Source of the DNA: Gordonia aichiensis NBRC 108223
GTDB lineage: Bacteria > Actinomycetota > Actinomycetes > Mycobacteriales > Mycobacteriaceae
Direction: 5' to 3'
Length of the DNA: 64,000 nt
Assembly (NCBI RefSeq): GCF_000332975.1
Contig: NZ_BANR01000007.1
Span: forward strand, 1-64,000
The notes below the pieces were generated by a model. It made no database searches and was not told the DNA's origin. It saw only the letters and a list, made by a program, of their open reading frames with translations. How positions within the stretch are numbered: position 1 is the stretch's first letter; the number at the start of each line of letters is the position of its first letter. Shown in pieces: positions 1 to 6,791 of the stretch. A program made the position numbers and the translations under genes.

Positions 1-10
1 GAGCCTAAAG

Positions 11-526
11 ATGAGCTACCGCAACAAGACTTATGTGGCCTTCGCAAGTGAAGACATCCACTATTACCGATTGATGACGGCTTGGAGGGAAAACAAGTCA
101 ATTGATTTCGACTTCGTCAATGCACACGACATCTACACTGCGCGTGACACCAGCACGCCTGACACCATCAAGCGCCGCCTGCGTGAGCGGTTGAATAACA
201 CAAAACAAGTCGTGCTACTCGGAAGCTCAGACGCCCGGCGTAAAGGCGGGAACGGGACGTCATTTCTTGCCTATGAAGTGGGAGCGATCCTCGCTCTGAA
301 CCTGCCCGTGGTCGTTGCGAACCTGAACGGATCCCGAGTAGGTGTCAGCGGCAACATTCCTGCCCCGTTCTCCGCGAACGACTACTTCACGATGTCGGTC
401 TCGTTCGGCCCCACAATCATTAAATATGCACTGGACCACTATGTTCCCGACTTCGCCAGTTCGGACAAGACCGGCTCCTATCACTACAAAGAGTCGGTAT
501 ACGAGAGCCTGGGATTGAATAACTAG
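11..526 (+). CDS. thsB: ThsB-like TIR-domain protein (putative type II Thoeris sensor)
   Basis: A 171-residue protein made almost entirely of a MTH538/DUF1863-type TIR-like domain. The first beta strand is TYVAFASEDIHYYR, followed by the helix of TIKRRLRERLNNTKQVVLLGSS. A Glu at residue 89 in FLAYEVGAILAL sits where TIR enzymes carry their catalytic glutamate. In Thoeris systems ThsB detects phage infection and uses NAD+ to make a nucleotide signal; in type II this is reported to be histidine-ADP-ribose. The assignment rests on the fold pattern plus the next gene, a membrane macro-domain protein overlapping it by one base. The ATG at 11 is used because the conserved strand starts within seven residues of it; the frame is open to the window edge. 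An upstream gene could end at the TAA at 6-8. Confidence 0.75.
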   Translation: MSYRNKTYVAFASEDIHYYRLMTAWRENKSIDFDFVNAHDIYTARDTSTPDTIKRRLRERLNNTKQVVLLGSSDARRKGGNGTSFLAYEVGAILALNLPVVVANLNGSRVGVSGNIPAPFSANDYFTMSVSFGPTIIKYALDHYVPDFASSDKTGSYHYKESVYESLGLNN

Positions 527-1365
527 TGCGATACAAACGGTCGGTGAGACGGTACGCCGAAGGACTGGCCCGGCGATTCCTCGAAGCATTGGGCGCGTTG
601 GCTGTTCTGGCCGGGGCGGTCGCTCTTTTCGCTCCAGATCTGATCAAGGGCCAATGGTGGCTTCTTATCGTTGCCGGAGCGATCGCCGCCGCGTGGGCGC
701 TGATCTTCCTGCGGCAGAAGGACCCCGAGCAGCGGTTTCCTGCAGAGAACATCGTCATCAGGCTTATCACGGGCGACTTGTTCGACCAGAAGGAGTCATC
801 GCTGATCGGGATGACCACAACTTTCGACACCGAACCGGGCATCATCGATAGGGGGAGTGTCCAGGGCAACATGCTTCGGGTGATCTACGGCGATTCGCAA
901 TCGCGACTCGATGCCGAGCTAGCATCTGCGCTGGCAGGGACAGCGACCGTTGGAACGATTACGAAGCCGGGCAAGAAGGACGTCTATCCGGTCGGCACCG
1001 TCGCGGTCCTTCGGGGCCAGGGTACATCGCACTACTACTGTGTTGCCTACACAACCATGGACGAACACAACCGAGCCAAGGGGACGATCCGGGGAATTCT
1101 GGACAGCCTCGACAGCGTGTGGGACGCTGCCGACCGCTGCGGAAACGGCGAACCGATCTGCGTGCCGCTGCTCGGTCAAGGCCAGTCCCGAATACCCGAA
1201 CTCACGGCAGAAGTTGCTGTCAGACTCATTGCCTTCTCTTTCCTGCTTCGCACTCGTCGGTCGCGATTCTCCAAAGAGTTGCGTATCGTCGTACATCCCA
1301 ATGAGATCGGCAAGATCGACCGTACCGAGTTTCAGGCGTTCCTACGCTCGTTGGTCGCCGGATGA
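526..1365 (+). CDS. thsA: ThsA-like membrane effector with macro domain (putative type II Thoeris)
   Basis: A 279-residue protein with a basic N-terminus, two hydrophobic helices (about residues 20-37 and 44-63), then a soluble domain from about residue 75 that resembles the ThsA macro domain (start NIVIRLITGDLFDQKESSLIG). In type II Thoeris the effector has this layout: the macro domain binds the TIR-made ADP-ribose conjugate and the transmembrane part is thought to damage the membrane and stop phage replication. The GTG start at 526 shares one base with the TAG stop of the TIR gene, and the TGA stop overlaps the ATG of the HIT gene, so the three genes form a coupled operon. The macro call is from pattern recognition; a profile search was not possible. 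Confidence 0.75.
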   Translation: MRYKRSVRRYAEGLARRFLEALGALAVLAGAVALFAPDLIKGQWWLLIVAGAIAAAWALIFLRQKDPEQRFPAENIVIRLITGDLFDQKESSLIGMTTTFDTEPGIIDRGSVQGNMLRVIYGDSQSRLDAELASALAGTATVGTITKPGKKDVYPVGTVAVLRGQGTSHYYCVAYTTMDEHNRAKGTIRGILDSLDSVWDAADRCGNGEPICVPLLGQGQSRIPELTAEVAVRLIAFSFLLRTRRSRFSKELRIVVHPNEIGKIDRTEFQAFLRSLVAG

Positions 1366-1838
1366 ACGACACCGACAGCAGTCTCGACATCCCAGATCAG
1401 AAACCCTGCGCGTTCTGTGACTACCTCAGTGGGGCAAGGCCATTCACCATCCTATGCCGCAACAACCTGATTGCCGTGCTTGTCACAAGAGAGCAGCGCG
1501 GCATCGGGCACCTGCTCGTACTTCCGGTGCGCCACTACCCGACTCTGCTTGAGTCTGAACCTGACGAACGCCACGCGATGATGGACACCCTTGCTTGGGC
1601 GGCCGCGGCAATCGATGCTGCGTTCGAGCGTCCGGGAATCGCGGTTTGGCAGAACAATGGCACGGCAGCCCACCAAGCGATTCCACACCTCCACTTTCAC
1701 ATCGCCGGCACTCTGCCCGGCGGTGGCACTGACTTCGATGACGTTCCCGAACTCTCGGTGGAGCAAACCGATCAGATCGCCGCACAGATCCTGGCGGCAG
1801 CACCAATTAGCTCCGAACTCGGATTCACTACCGGGTAG
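1362..1838 (+). CDS. HIT-family (histidine triad) hydrolase encoded inside the Thoeris-like operon
   Basis: A 158-residue HIT protein. It has an N-terminal CxxC pair (C16, C19), the hydrophobic strand ERGIGHLLVLP-like core around residues 44-55, and the histidine triad HLHFHI (H109, H111, H113), preceded by QNNGTAAHQAIP as in typical HIT hydrolases. HIT enzymes hydrolyse or transfer nucleotides at the alpha phosphate of compounds such as AMP-lysine, Ap3A or AMP-conjugates. It overlaps the ThsA-like gene by ATGA, so it is translated with it. A HIT protein is not a standard Thoeris component as far as I know. It could break down the ADP-ribose-type signal and so act as a brake or safety catch; this role is inference. 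Confidence 0.85.
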   Translation: MNDTDSSLDIPDQKPCAFCDYLSGARPFTILCRNNLIAVLVTREQRGIGHLLVLPVRHYPTLLESEPDERHAMMDTLAWAAAAIDAAFERPGIAVWQNNGTAAHQAIPHLHFHIAGTLPGGGTDFDDVPELSVEQTDQIAAQILAAAPISSELGFTTG

Positions 1839-2141
1839 ATATTCGCACCACAGCGATGACAGGCACTACAACCTTGAGTTCACGTCATGCTGGTCGCGGG
1901 AGGGTGGCTGATTCGCCAGCTAATCCTCTTGCGACTCAGTCACCGCCAGCGATGCGCACGCCCCTAGTCCGTCAAGGTTGAAAATCGAGTGCAGATAAGG
2001 TCAGGCCGGGTCACACAAGACGATATCGTGGACCCACAGTGGGCGTGCGTCCGCGAGAAACCCATGTTGATGACGAGGTTCATGGATCGGCCCACCGCGA
2101 GTCATGGGTCGATCGCAAGTCGAACGGAGTGGCGTAACACG
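1839..2141. other. Intergenic stretch without a supported gene
   Basis: About 300 bases between the HIT gene and the small gene at 2142. No coding frame with recognisable similarity and no clear terminator hairpin was seen. The frame of the downstream gene is open back to 1989, but the codons before 2142 look non-coding (no conserved pattern and no ribosome binding site before 1989). Confidence 0.5.
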
Positions 2142-2333
2142 ATGTCAGATCCAGATCGCTGGAAGAGCTTTTCTGAGGAAGAACTTCTCGAATATATTTC
2201 CGACCGCTTGCCCGAAATCAAACATTACATCAAGAATGCTGACTGGCGTGGTGGTCTGCAGAAGTCAGAGAGCGTTGCCTCCGCGGCCGACGAGCTCCTG
2301 GCGAGATTTAAAAACTACGACGGTGCAAAGTAA
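2142..2333 (+). CDS. Small hypothetical protein
   Basis: A 63-residue, mildly acidic, mostly helical protein (MSDPDRWKSFSEEELLEYIS start). I do not recognise a family. The ATG at 2142 is chosen because an ACGGAGT sequence lies about 11 bases upstream and the sequence from here looks coding; the frame is open to 1989 with a possible longer start. It lies within the mobile element between the Thoeris-like operon and the XRE regulator. No transmembrane segment or signal peptide is seen. Confidence 0.5.
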   Translation: MSDPDRWKSFSEEELLEYISDRLPEIKHYIKNADWRGGLQKSESVASAADELLARFKNYDGAK

Positions 2334-2425
2334 CGTTGATTAATTCGTGAGGGCCTTAACGCCGAATTCAGCCAAGTTGCGTTCATTCCTTGAACTCGGA
2401 GTTGGATTGGTCTGATCGTTTGTAG

Positions 2426-2443
2426 TACCAGTTTCAACTGGTA
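2426..2443. promoter_or_regulatory. Perfect 18-bp palindrome, likely operator of the XRE regulator
   Basis: TACCAGTT-TC-AACTGGTA: two 8-base arms that are exact reverse complements with a 2-base centre, ending four bases before the GTG start at 2448. XRE-family repressors commonly bind such short palindromes overlapping their own promoter, so autoregulation is the likely role. The short distance to the start codon suggests a leaderless or near-leaderless transcript. Confidence 0.6.
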
Positions 2444-2447
2444 ACCT

Positions 2448-3074
2448 GTGCCGATGCAAGGGGATATGGACACCGAGCGACCGTCTGGCGATGACGATGT
2501 GAGTAAGCTCGCTGAAGCTTCACGCCGGGTGGCCGCGAGTAGGGCGGTCTCTCACCAGGTGACCGCCCTCCTTCAAGAGCAGGTCGAGGCGGCGTTGGCG
2601 AAGACGGATCGCAAGGCAGATATGCCGTGGGTAACGTACGTCAGTGTCACCAGCGGGTTGACGGGCGGCAATCTGGAGCGTCTGATGCCGCCGTGTGAGG
2701 CTCGGAGACCGGCTCCAGCGAGTGACGAGAAGCCGCGCACTCCTAAGCCGAAGAAGAGAGACGCTACCGCACCTAACGATCGCCCGGCCAAGTCCTTGAC
2801 CGCAGACCGCGCCGAGGTCGATGGCTACCGCGAGGCCATGGAACCAGAGGCCGCAGAGTGCCGACTCCGTGAACTGCGAAAGGACGCAGGTTACACACAG
2901 ACCGCCCTGGCGAAGCTCATCGGTGTGGGAAAAAAGCACGTCTCGCAGATGGAGCACGGGCAAATCGCCGCCGCGCGGATCGCGACTCTCCGCAAATATG
3001 TCGAAGCCACCGGCGGTGAACTGGAGGTGACCGTCAAACGATCCGACGGCAGTCGGGTTCCTCTAGCCATCTGA
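2448..3074 (+). CDS. XRE-family helix-turn-helix regulator (HigA-like C-terminus)
   Basis: A 208-residue protein. The N-terminal 65 residues are helical and unrecognised; residues about 85-125 are a charged, proline-rich linker (KPRTPKPKKR); residues about 138-190 form an XRE helix-turn-helix (RLRELRKDAGYTQTALAKLIG followed by VSQMEHGQ). The tail, LRKYVEATGGELEVTV, is typical of HigA-like antitoxins and related repressors. No toxin partner is adjacent, so a toxin-antitoxin role is not supported. Start: GTG 2448, with in-frame ATGs at 2454 and 2466 as alternatives; none has a well-spaced ribosome binding site, consistent with leaderless translation just behind the palindrome. It converges on the rep gene. 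Confidence 0.7.
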   Translation: MPMQGDMDTERPSGDDDVSKLAEASRRVAASRAVSHQVTALLQEQVEAALAKTDRKADMPWVTYVSVTSGLTGGNLERLMPPCEARRPAPASDEKPRTPKPKKRDATAPNDRPAKSLTADRAEVDGYREAMEPEAAECRLRELRKDAGYTQTALAKLIGVGKKHVSQMEHGQIAAARIATLRKYVEATGGELEVTVKRSDGSRVPLAI

Positions 3075-3105
3075 GCTGTGGCCCGTTAGTCCGCCTATTG
3101 ATTGT

Positions 3106-4812
3106 TCAAGGCTTTCGCTCCAGGTACCGCATCCTCTGCTCCTCGAACTCCCAAAGTCCGAGAGCGGCGTCGTCGGTCAACAACTCCACGCCGAGCGTTG
3201 TGCACGTCAGCTGCAGTGCCGACATCCCCTGAGCTTCGAGCACAGCACCCAGACTCTCTACGCACTTCCCGCCGCTGATCAGCTTTCGCACCGACTCCGC
3301 GGGCATGACTGCAACGACCTCAGCATCGTCGACTGAGGCATCCTGAGCCAAAACGTCGTCGTCGACATCCGCATCCTTCAGCTTCAACAGCTTGACTAGG
3401 CCCTTCTTGCCCGTACGTTTGTCCTCGCGACTCATCGTCACCTGACGCCGGTTCAGGCTAAACGTCTCCCATTCCTCCCAATGAGCCTTGGCCCAGCCCC
3501 ACATCTTGCGTAGCTTCGCGCTGCTCGCCACACCTAGCTTCGCGTTCATACTCATCATGTCTTCCAGCTCACGAACCATCCCGAGGAGCGCGAACGGCGT
3601 GTAGCCGCCTTGCGACGTCTTGCCCGTATGAGCCAACGCCTCCAACGCGAGACGCCGACCATCGGCCAACTGCGCTGCCGATCGCGCTCCACTCTTGGCG
3701 AGATAGTCTGCAAGACTTGGATTTTCGAGCATGGCCTTCTCGATGTCGCCTTCGTGGGCGGCGAGGTTCTCCAACTTCATTGCGCGCACATCAATGCCGT
3801 GCTCCCAACCCGCATCGAATCCAGCTCGACGAAGACCGGCCGTCCAGCGCTCAAACAGCCGAACTTTCAGCGAGGCACGCTCAATCGCCGTGAGCAGTCG
3901 CTGCTCAATGAAGTACAGGACGTGAAAGTGCACGTGCCAACCATTCTCCCAGGACAGTGTGCACTCCGTGGTCCTGTGGTATCCGGCGATAGCGAAGTCC
4001 GCCTGATCCCTCTTCCATGCGCGACCACTCACCACTCGTCGCTGCGCCGTCATCAACGCGTTCCAGACATCCTCCAGGGCGTCGTCCCGGTCATGCCGAA
4101 CGGTGAAAGTCACCATCACGACCGAGTTCCCCGCAGACACCCAGCGCGCAATCCCGCGACCGAGATCCATCGCGCGCTTCACCGCAATCCTGTGCGCGCA
4201 CACCGGACACGCCCACACGCTGCCGCACGTCGATAACCCCGCAACAGAGACATTCCCAGCCGAACCCACTTTGAACGCCGCACCATGCGGAAACGGAGTA
4301 CCGCATTTGCGCACCCGGTCCAGAGTCGTGATCCGGCGGGCTGTCGCACGCCCCTTACCTCGCTCGTCGCGTGCCTCCGCACGAGCCCGACGTCGACTCC
4401 GCGCGTTGCCGTTGTGGTTGCGATCCGATCCGCGGAAACGTTGTCCGCGTTTAGTACCCAGGTCCACCCGGCCATTGCGCTGAACGCTCCGATTGCCTGC
4501 GCTCCCGCCGCTTCCGGCCTCCCGGCTCCCACTACGGCCCTGCCCCTCCCGGCCTCCCGCTCCCGCGCGGCCGTCGGGGCCCCACCCTCCGGGCACCCCA
4601 CCGTCCGCGCTCCCGCTCCCGGCCTCCCGGCTCCGGTCCTGCGTTCCCGCCGTCCGGCCTCCACCGGCTCCCGCTCCGGCCAACTCCATGCCAGGAAGGG
4701 CGGGCTCAAAACAACCTGCGCTGCCGCCCGACCCCTCCGGGGATCGGTTGCCACTGGAATTGTTCTTCCGTGGCTCGTGCGCAGATACACTGGTAGTCGG
4801 AATCGACCGCAT
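3106..4812 (-). CDS. rep: Rolling-circle replication initiator (HUH Rep) of an integrated element
   Basis: A 568-residue protein. Residues 1-150 are low-complexity Gly/Arg/Ser sequence encoded by degenerate GC-rich repeats. The conserved part begins near residue 160. Cysteines at 170, 196, 202 and 205 (CGSVWACPVCAHRI) look like a zinc site. The HUH metal motif is HVHFHV (H293, H295, H297), and the YxxK motif is YLAK with a likely catalytic Tyr370 and Lys373. Such Reps nick a double-strand origin and start rolling-circle replication; they are found on actinobacterial plasmids and AICE-type integrative elements. It lies about 190 bp from the tRNA-derived attachment site. The ATG at 4812 is the longest start; a shorter start inside the low-complexity region is possible. 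Confidence 0.8.
   Translation of the reverse strand: MRSIPTTSVSAHEPRKNNSSGNRSPEGSGGSAGCFEPALPGMELAGAGAGGGRTAGTQDRSREAGSGSADGGVPGGWGPDGRAGAGGREGQGRSGSREAGSGGSAGNRSVQRNGRVDLGTKRGQRFRGSDRNHNGNARSRRRARAEARDERGKGRATARRITTLDRVRKCGTPFPHGAAFKVGSAGNVSVAGLSTCGSVWACPVCAHRIAVKRAMDLGRGIARWVSAGNSVVMVTFTVRHDRDDALEDVWNALMTAQRRVVSGRAWKRDQADFAIAGYHRTTECTLSWENGWHVHFHVLYFIEQRLLTAIERASLKVRLFERWTAGLRRAGFDAGWEHGIDVRAMKLENLAAHEGDIEKAMLENPSLADYLAKSGARSAAQLADGRRLALEALAHTGKTSQGGYTPFALLGMVRELEDMMSMNAKLGVASSAKLRKMWGWAKAHWEEWETFSLNRRQVTMSREDKRTGKKGLVKLLKLKDADVDDDVLAQDASVDDAEVVAVMPAESVRKLISGGKCVESLGAVLEAQGMSALQLTCTTLGVELLTDDAALGLWEFEEQRMRYLERKP
4514..4634. repeat. GC-rich degenerate repeats in the 5' part of rep
   Basis: The 16-mer CCGGCCTCCCGGCTCC occurs exactly at 4514-4529 and 4619-4634, with partial copies such as CCCGGCCTCCCGCTCCC between. 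The repeats encode the Gly/Arg/Ser-rich N-terminus of the Rep protein. They look like slippage-prone sequence. Confidence 0.7.
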
Positions 4813-4884
4813 CTCGGCTCCCGTACCCCCGGCCAGTTACCGCTGGCGCGGGGGCTCCTATTTCGGGAGCTATCCATCAATCTG

Positions 4885-4938
4885 GGTCGGCCAAAGGTCG
4901 GCCAACCAGTGAAACGAGACAGTTCTCACCCGTCTCGT
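4885..4938. repeat. Tandem GGTCGGCCAA repeat and inverted repeat between rep and the attachment site
   Basis: GGTCGGCCAA occurs at 4885-4894 and again at 4896-4905 (11-base period, one helical turn). Next to it ACGAGAC (4914-4920) and GTCTCGT (4932-4938) form a 7-bp inverted repeat with an 11-base loop. Position between the rep start and the attachment site suggests binding sites for an excision or replication protein, or the rep promoter. Confidence 0.45.
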
Positions 4939-4997
4939 ACGACGCGTAAGAACACCTATGACGTGCGAAAACCGTTCTAGCTCAGATGATCAACCAT

Positions 4998-5040
4998 CTG
5001 AAAAGCGGAAGGTCGCCGGTTCGATCCCGGCCCTGGCCAC
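4998..5040 (+). other. Attachment site: 3' fragment of tRNA-Phe (attR-type end of the element)
   Basis: The sequence from the anticodon loop (CTGAAAA, anticodon GAA) through the T-arm (GGTTCGATCC) to the acceptor strand GGCCCTGGCCAC matches the 3' part of an actinobacterial tRNA-Phe. The expected 5' half is missing: the anticodon stem is unpaired (ACCAT against GCGGA) and nothing upstream pairs with the acceptor strand, although a D-arm-like TAGCTCAG is present at 4978-4985. This is what is left at the far end when an element integrates into the 3' end of a tRNA gene. The intact tRNA-Phe should be at the other end, outside the window. Confidence 0.75.
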
Positions 5041-5047
5041 TGAGAAC

Positions 5048-5072
5048 AACCACCTGGCAACAGGTGGTTTTC
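5048..5072 (+). terminator. Rho-independent terminator, probably of the original tRNA-Phe gene
   Basis: AACCACCTG (5048-5056), a GCAA tetraloop and CAGGTGGTT (5061-5069) followed by TTC. It lies eight bases after the tRNA 3' end, as expected for the terminator that served the tRNA before integration. Confidence 0.75.
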
Positions 5073-5090
5073 TTGTATTCAGGCACTGCG

Positions 5091-5483
5091 TCACCGCGTC
5101 GCCCCGAGGCGTTCCACCGCGAACAGTTCTTCGCCGCTTTCGGGATGCCCGGGTAGCGTGCCGTAGGCGAATCCGGAGCGATCGGGTTCGTCGACGACGT
5201 ACACCACTCGGCACGGGACGCGGATGGGTCCGAGAAACCATGCGGAGCACATCATTACCGTGCCCACCTGGGCCGACGGGGTGCTCGCCCGTACGGTTAG
5301 TCCAGCACCTCGGTGCATTTCGTACCGAAGAATCGCGTCCCCGATGGTCCTGAAGTCGGATTCGCCTCGGCCGACGACCCGTTCTGCCTGAAGTACGTGG
5401 GCATCTGAAGGGGGCACTCCGCGAGTAGCGCCGATCTCGTCGTAGGTGACTGACGCGCCGATCCAGTTGCCGAGGTCGGTCAT
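5091..5483 (-). CDS. DUF1990 (UPF0548) family protein, C-terminally short
   Basis: A 130-residue protein with the DUF1990 pattern: VTYDEIGATRG, then ERVVGRGESDFRTIGDAILRY and GTLPGHPESGEELFAVER. Homologues are usually about 160-180 residues and continue after the HPESGEE-F-VER motif with a further strand and helix; here the frame stops 8 residues later (GATR, then TGA). The missing end lies towards the tRNA terminator only about 20 bp away. The start at 5483 gives the usual N-terminus; the open frame upstream of it reads into unlike sequence. Function of the family is not established. Confidence 0.65.
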   Translation of the reverse strand: MTDLGNWIGASVTYDEIGATRGVPPSDAHVLQAERVVGRGESDFRTIGDAILRYEMHRGAGLTVRASTPSAQVGTVMMCSAWFLGPIRVPCRVVYVVDEPDRSGFAYGTLPGHPESGEELFAVERLGATR

Positions 5484-5556
5484 ACCCCGCACTGCCCTCG
5501 GTAGCGGAGTCTGCGGTATGCAGGCACTCGAGTCGGTCTGATCCGAGCGTCCGGTC

Positions 5557-5907
5557 TCATCCGAGTCCCCAGGTGAACCAGCACGCCACGAGGCCAACCG
5601 TGCCGCCGGCAACAGCGAATGCGATGGCGTATCCCACGCCGAAGCGTCGGGTGCGTACCGGGACGATCAGCGCGATCGCAGGGATCATCAACACGACCCA
5701 CGCGACCAGCCAGGGCAGCCAGTACGTGGCAATGAGCGGTCTGCTCTGCGGGTAATCCAGCGGGGCCGCGGTCGGCTCCGGGAGGCCGAGCCAGTCGCGG
5801 CTGGTTCCCGCGAGCGGGGGCATGGCCACGAGCGCGAGGAGGACGCCTGCTGCCACAGCGACCGCATCGACGAGCTTGCGCGCGCGAACCGTCCGTACAT
5901 CGGTCAT
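5557..5907 (-). CDS. Small integral membrane protein
   Basis: A 116-residue protein with three hydrophobic segments (about residues 13-33, 63-85 and 90-112) and a basic N-terminus (MTDVRTVRARK). No family is recognised. It lies upstream of, and in the same direction as, the DUF1990 gene, and is divergent from the NUDIX gene. Confidence 0.7.
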   Translation of the reverse strand: MTDVRTVRARKLVDAVAVAAGVLLALVAMPPLAGTSRDWLGLPEPTAAPLDYPQSRPLIATYWLPWLVAWVVLMIPAIALIVPVRTRRFGVGYAIAFAVAGGTVGLVACWFTWGLG

Positions 5908-6027
5908 CGCCTCATTCTAGGAACGCCGCGCGTGTGCGAACGACGACGTCGACCGCTCGTCGGCGTGATCGTCAGCGCCCGGAGCCGCCCATCGTGAGCG
6001 AGTGTCGGGTCATGGTCAACTGGATGT

Positions 6028-6675
6028 GTGACATCCATCGATCGCACGATTGCCACTGATCGCCTGGCGGCGCTCGAGCGCCGCGTCGTCGACGATCCCG
6101 CTGCGCGACCCGCTGCCGTCGCCATCGTGATCTCGAGTCAGGCGGACAGACAGGGGATCTGGATTCTGCGTCGCCCGCTGACCATGCGTAAACACGCCGC
6201 ACAGTTCGCCCTGCCCGGCGGGCGTCTCGATCCGGGAGAAGGGGTCATCGACGCCGCGCTACGTGAACTCGAGGAAGAACTCGGGGTCACGCTCCATCCC
6301 GACGACGTACTCGGACTGCTCGACGACTACCCCACGCGGTCGGGCTTCTTGATGACGCCCGTCGTGTGTTGGTCTGACGAGGAGGTGCCACCTCCGACGC
6401 CGAGCCCGGCGGAGGTGTCGGAACTGTTCTTCGTGCCGCTCGACGATCTGCTCGACGAGCCGCGGTTCATCACCATCCCGGAATCGCCGCGCCCGGTGAT
6501 CCAACTGCGCATCCCCGGCCTGCGTCGAGACCCCGACGACCACTCGCCGAGCGGGCGGTCGGCGTTGCTTCACGCGCCGACAGCGGCGGTGATCTATCAG
6601 TTCGTCGAGGTCGTCCTGCGCGGACGTGACACCCGAGTCGACGGCTATGAGCAGCCAGTATTCGCTTGGAAGTAA
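6028..6675 (+). CDS. NUDIX hydrolase, CoA-pyrophosphatase type
   Basis: A 215-residue NUDIX protein. The NUDIX box [20 protein letters not shown] fits Gx5Ex7REUxEExGU, and the preceding [13 protein letters not shown] segment resembles the CoA-pyrophosphatase (NudL) signature. These enzymes cleave CoA or related dinucleotide pyrophosphates. GTG start at 6028; no strong ribosome binding site is visible. The exact substrate cannot be told from sequence. Confidence 0.8.
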
Positions 6676-6700
6676 AAAATCTGACCCAGTGGAATGAAAT

Positions 6701-6754
6701 CGGACCACGGTCCGTTTAGAATGAGCGATGGGCCGAGAAGACGGTCCACGGACC
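6701..6754. promoter_or_regulatory. Two related palindromes in the yceI promoter region
   Basis: CGGACC-AC-GGTCCG at 6701-6714 sits just upstream of a likely -10 box TAGAAT (6717-6722). A second, shorter palindrome GGTCC-AC-GGACC at 6743-6754 lies in the leader. The two share the same half-site in opposite orientation. A repressor binding site for a TetR- or MarR-type regulator is likely; the regulator is not identified. Confidence 0.5.
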
Positions 6755-6791
6755 ACAACCCGAAACAGACAAGAAGTCGAGGAGTTTCACC

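Noticed and set aside
2448-3074. Type II toxin-antitoxin pair with the small gene at 2142 as toxin
   Set aside because: The small protein shows no RelE/HigB pattern, and 114 bases with a separate palindrome separate the genes.
4970-5040. Functional tRNA-Phe gene
   Set aside because: Acceptor stem and anticodon stem do not pair on the 5' side; only the 3' half matches, so it is an attachment-site fragment.
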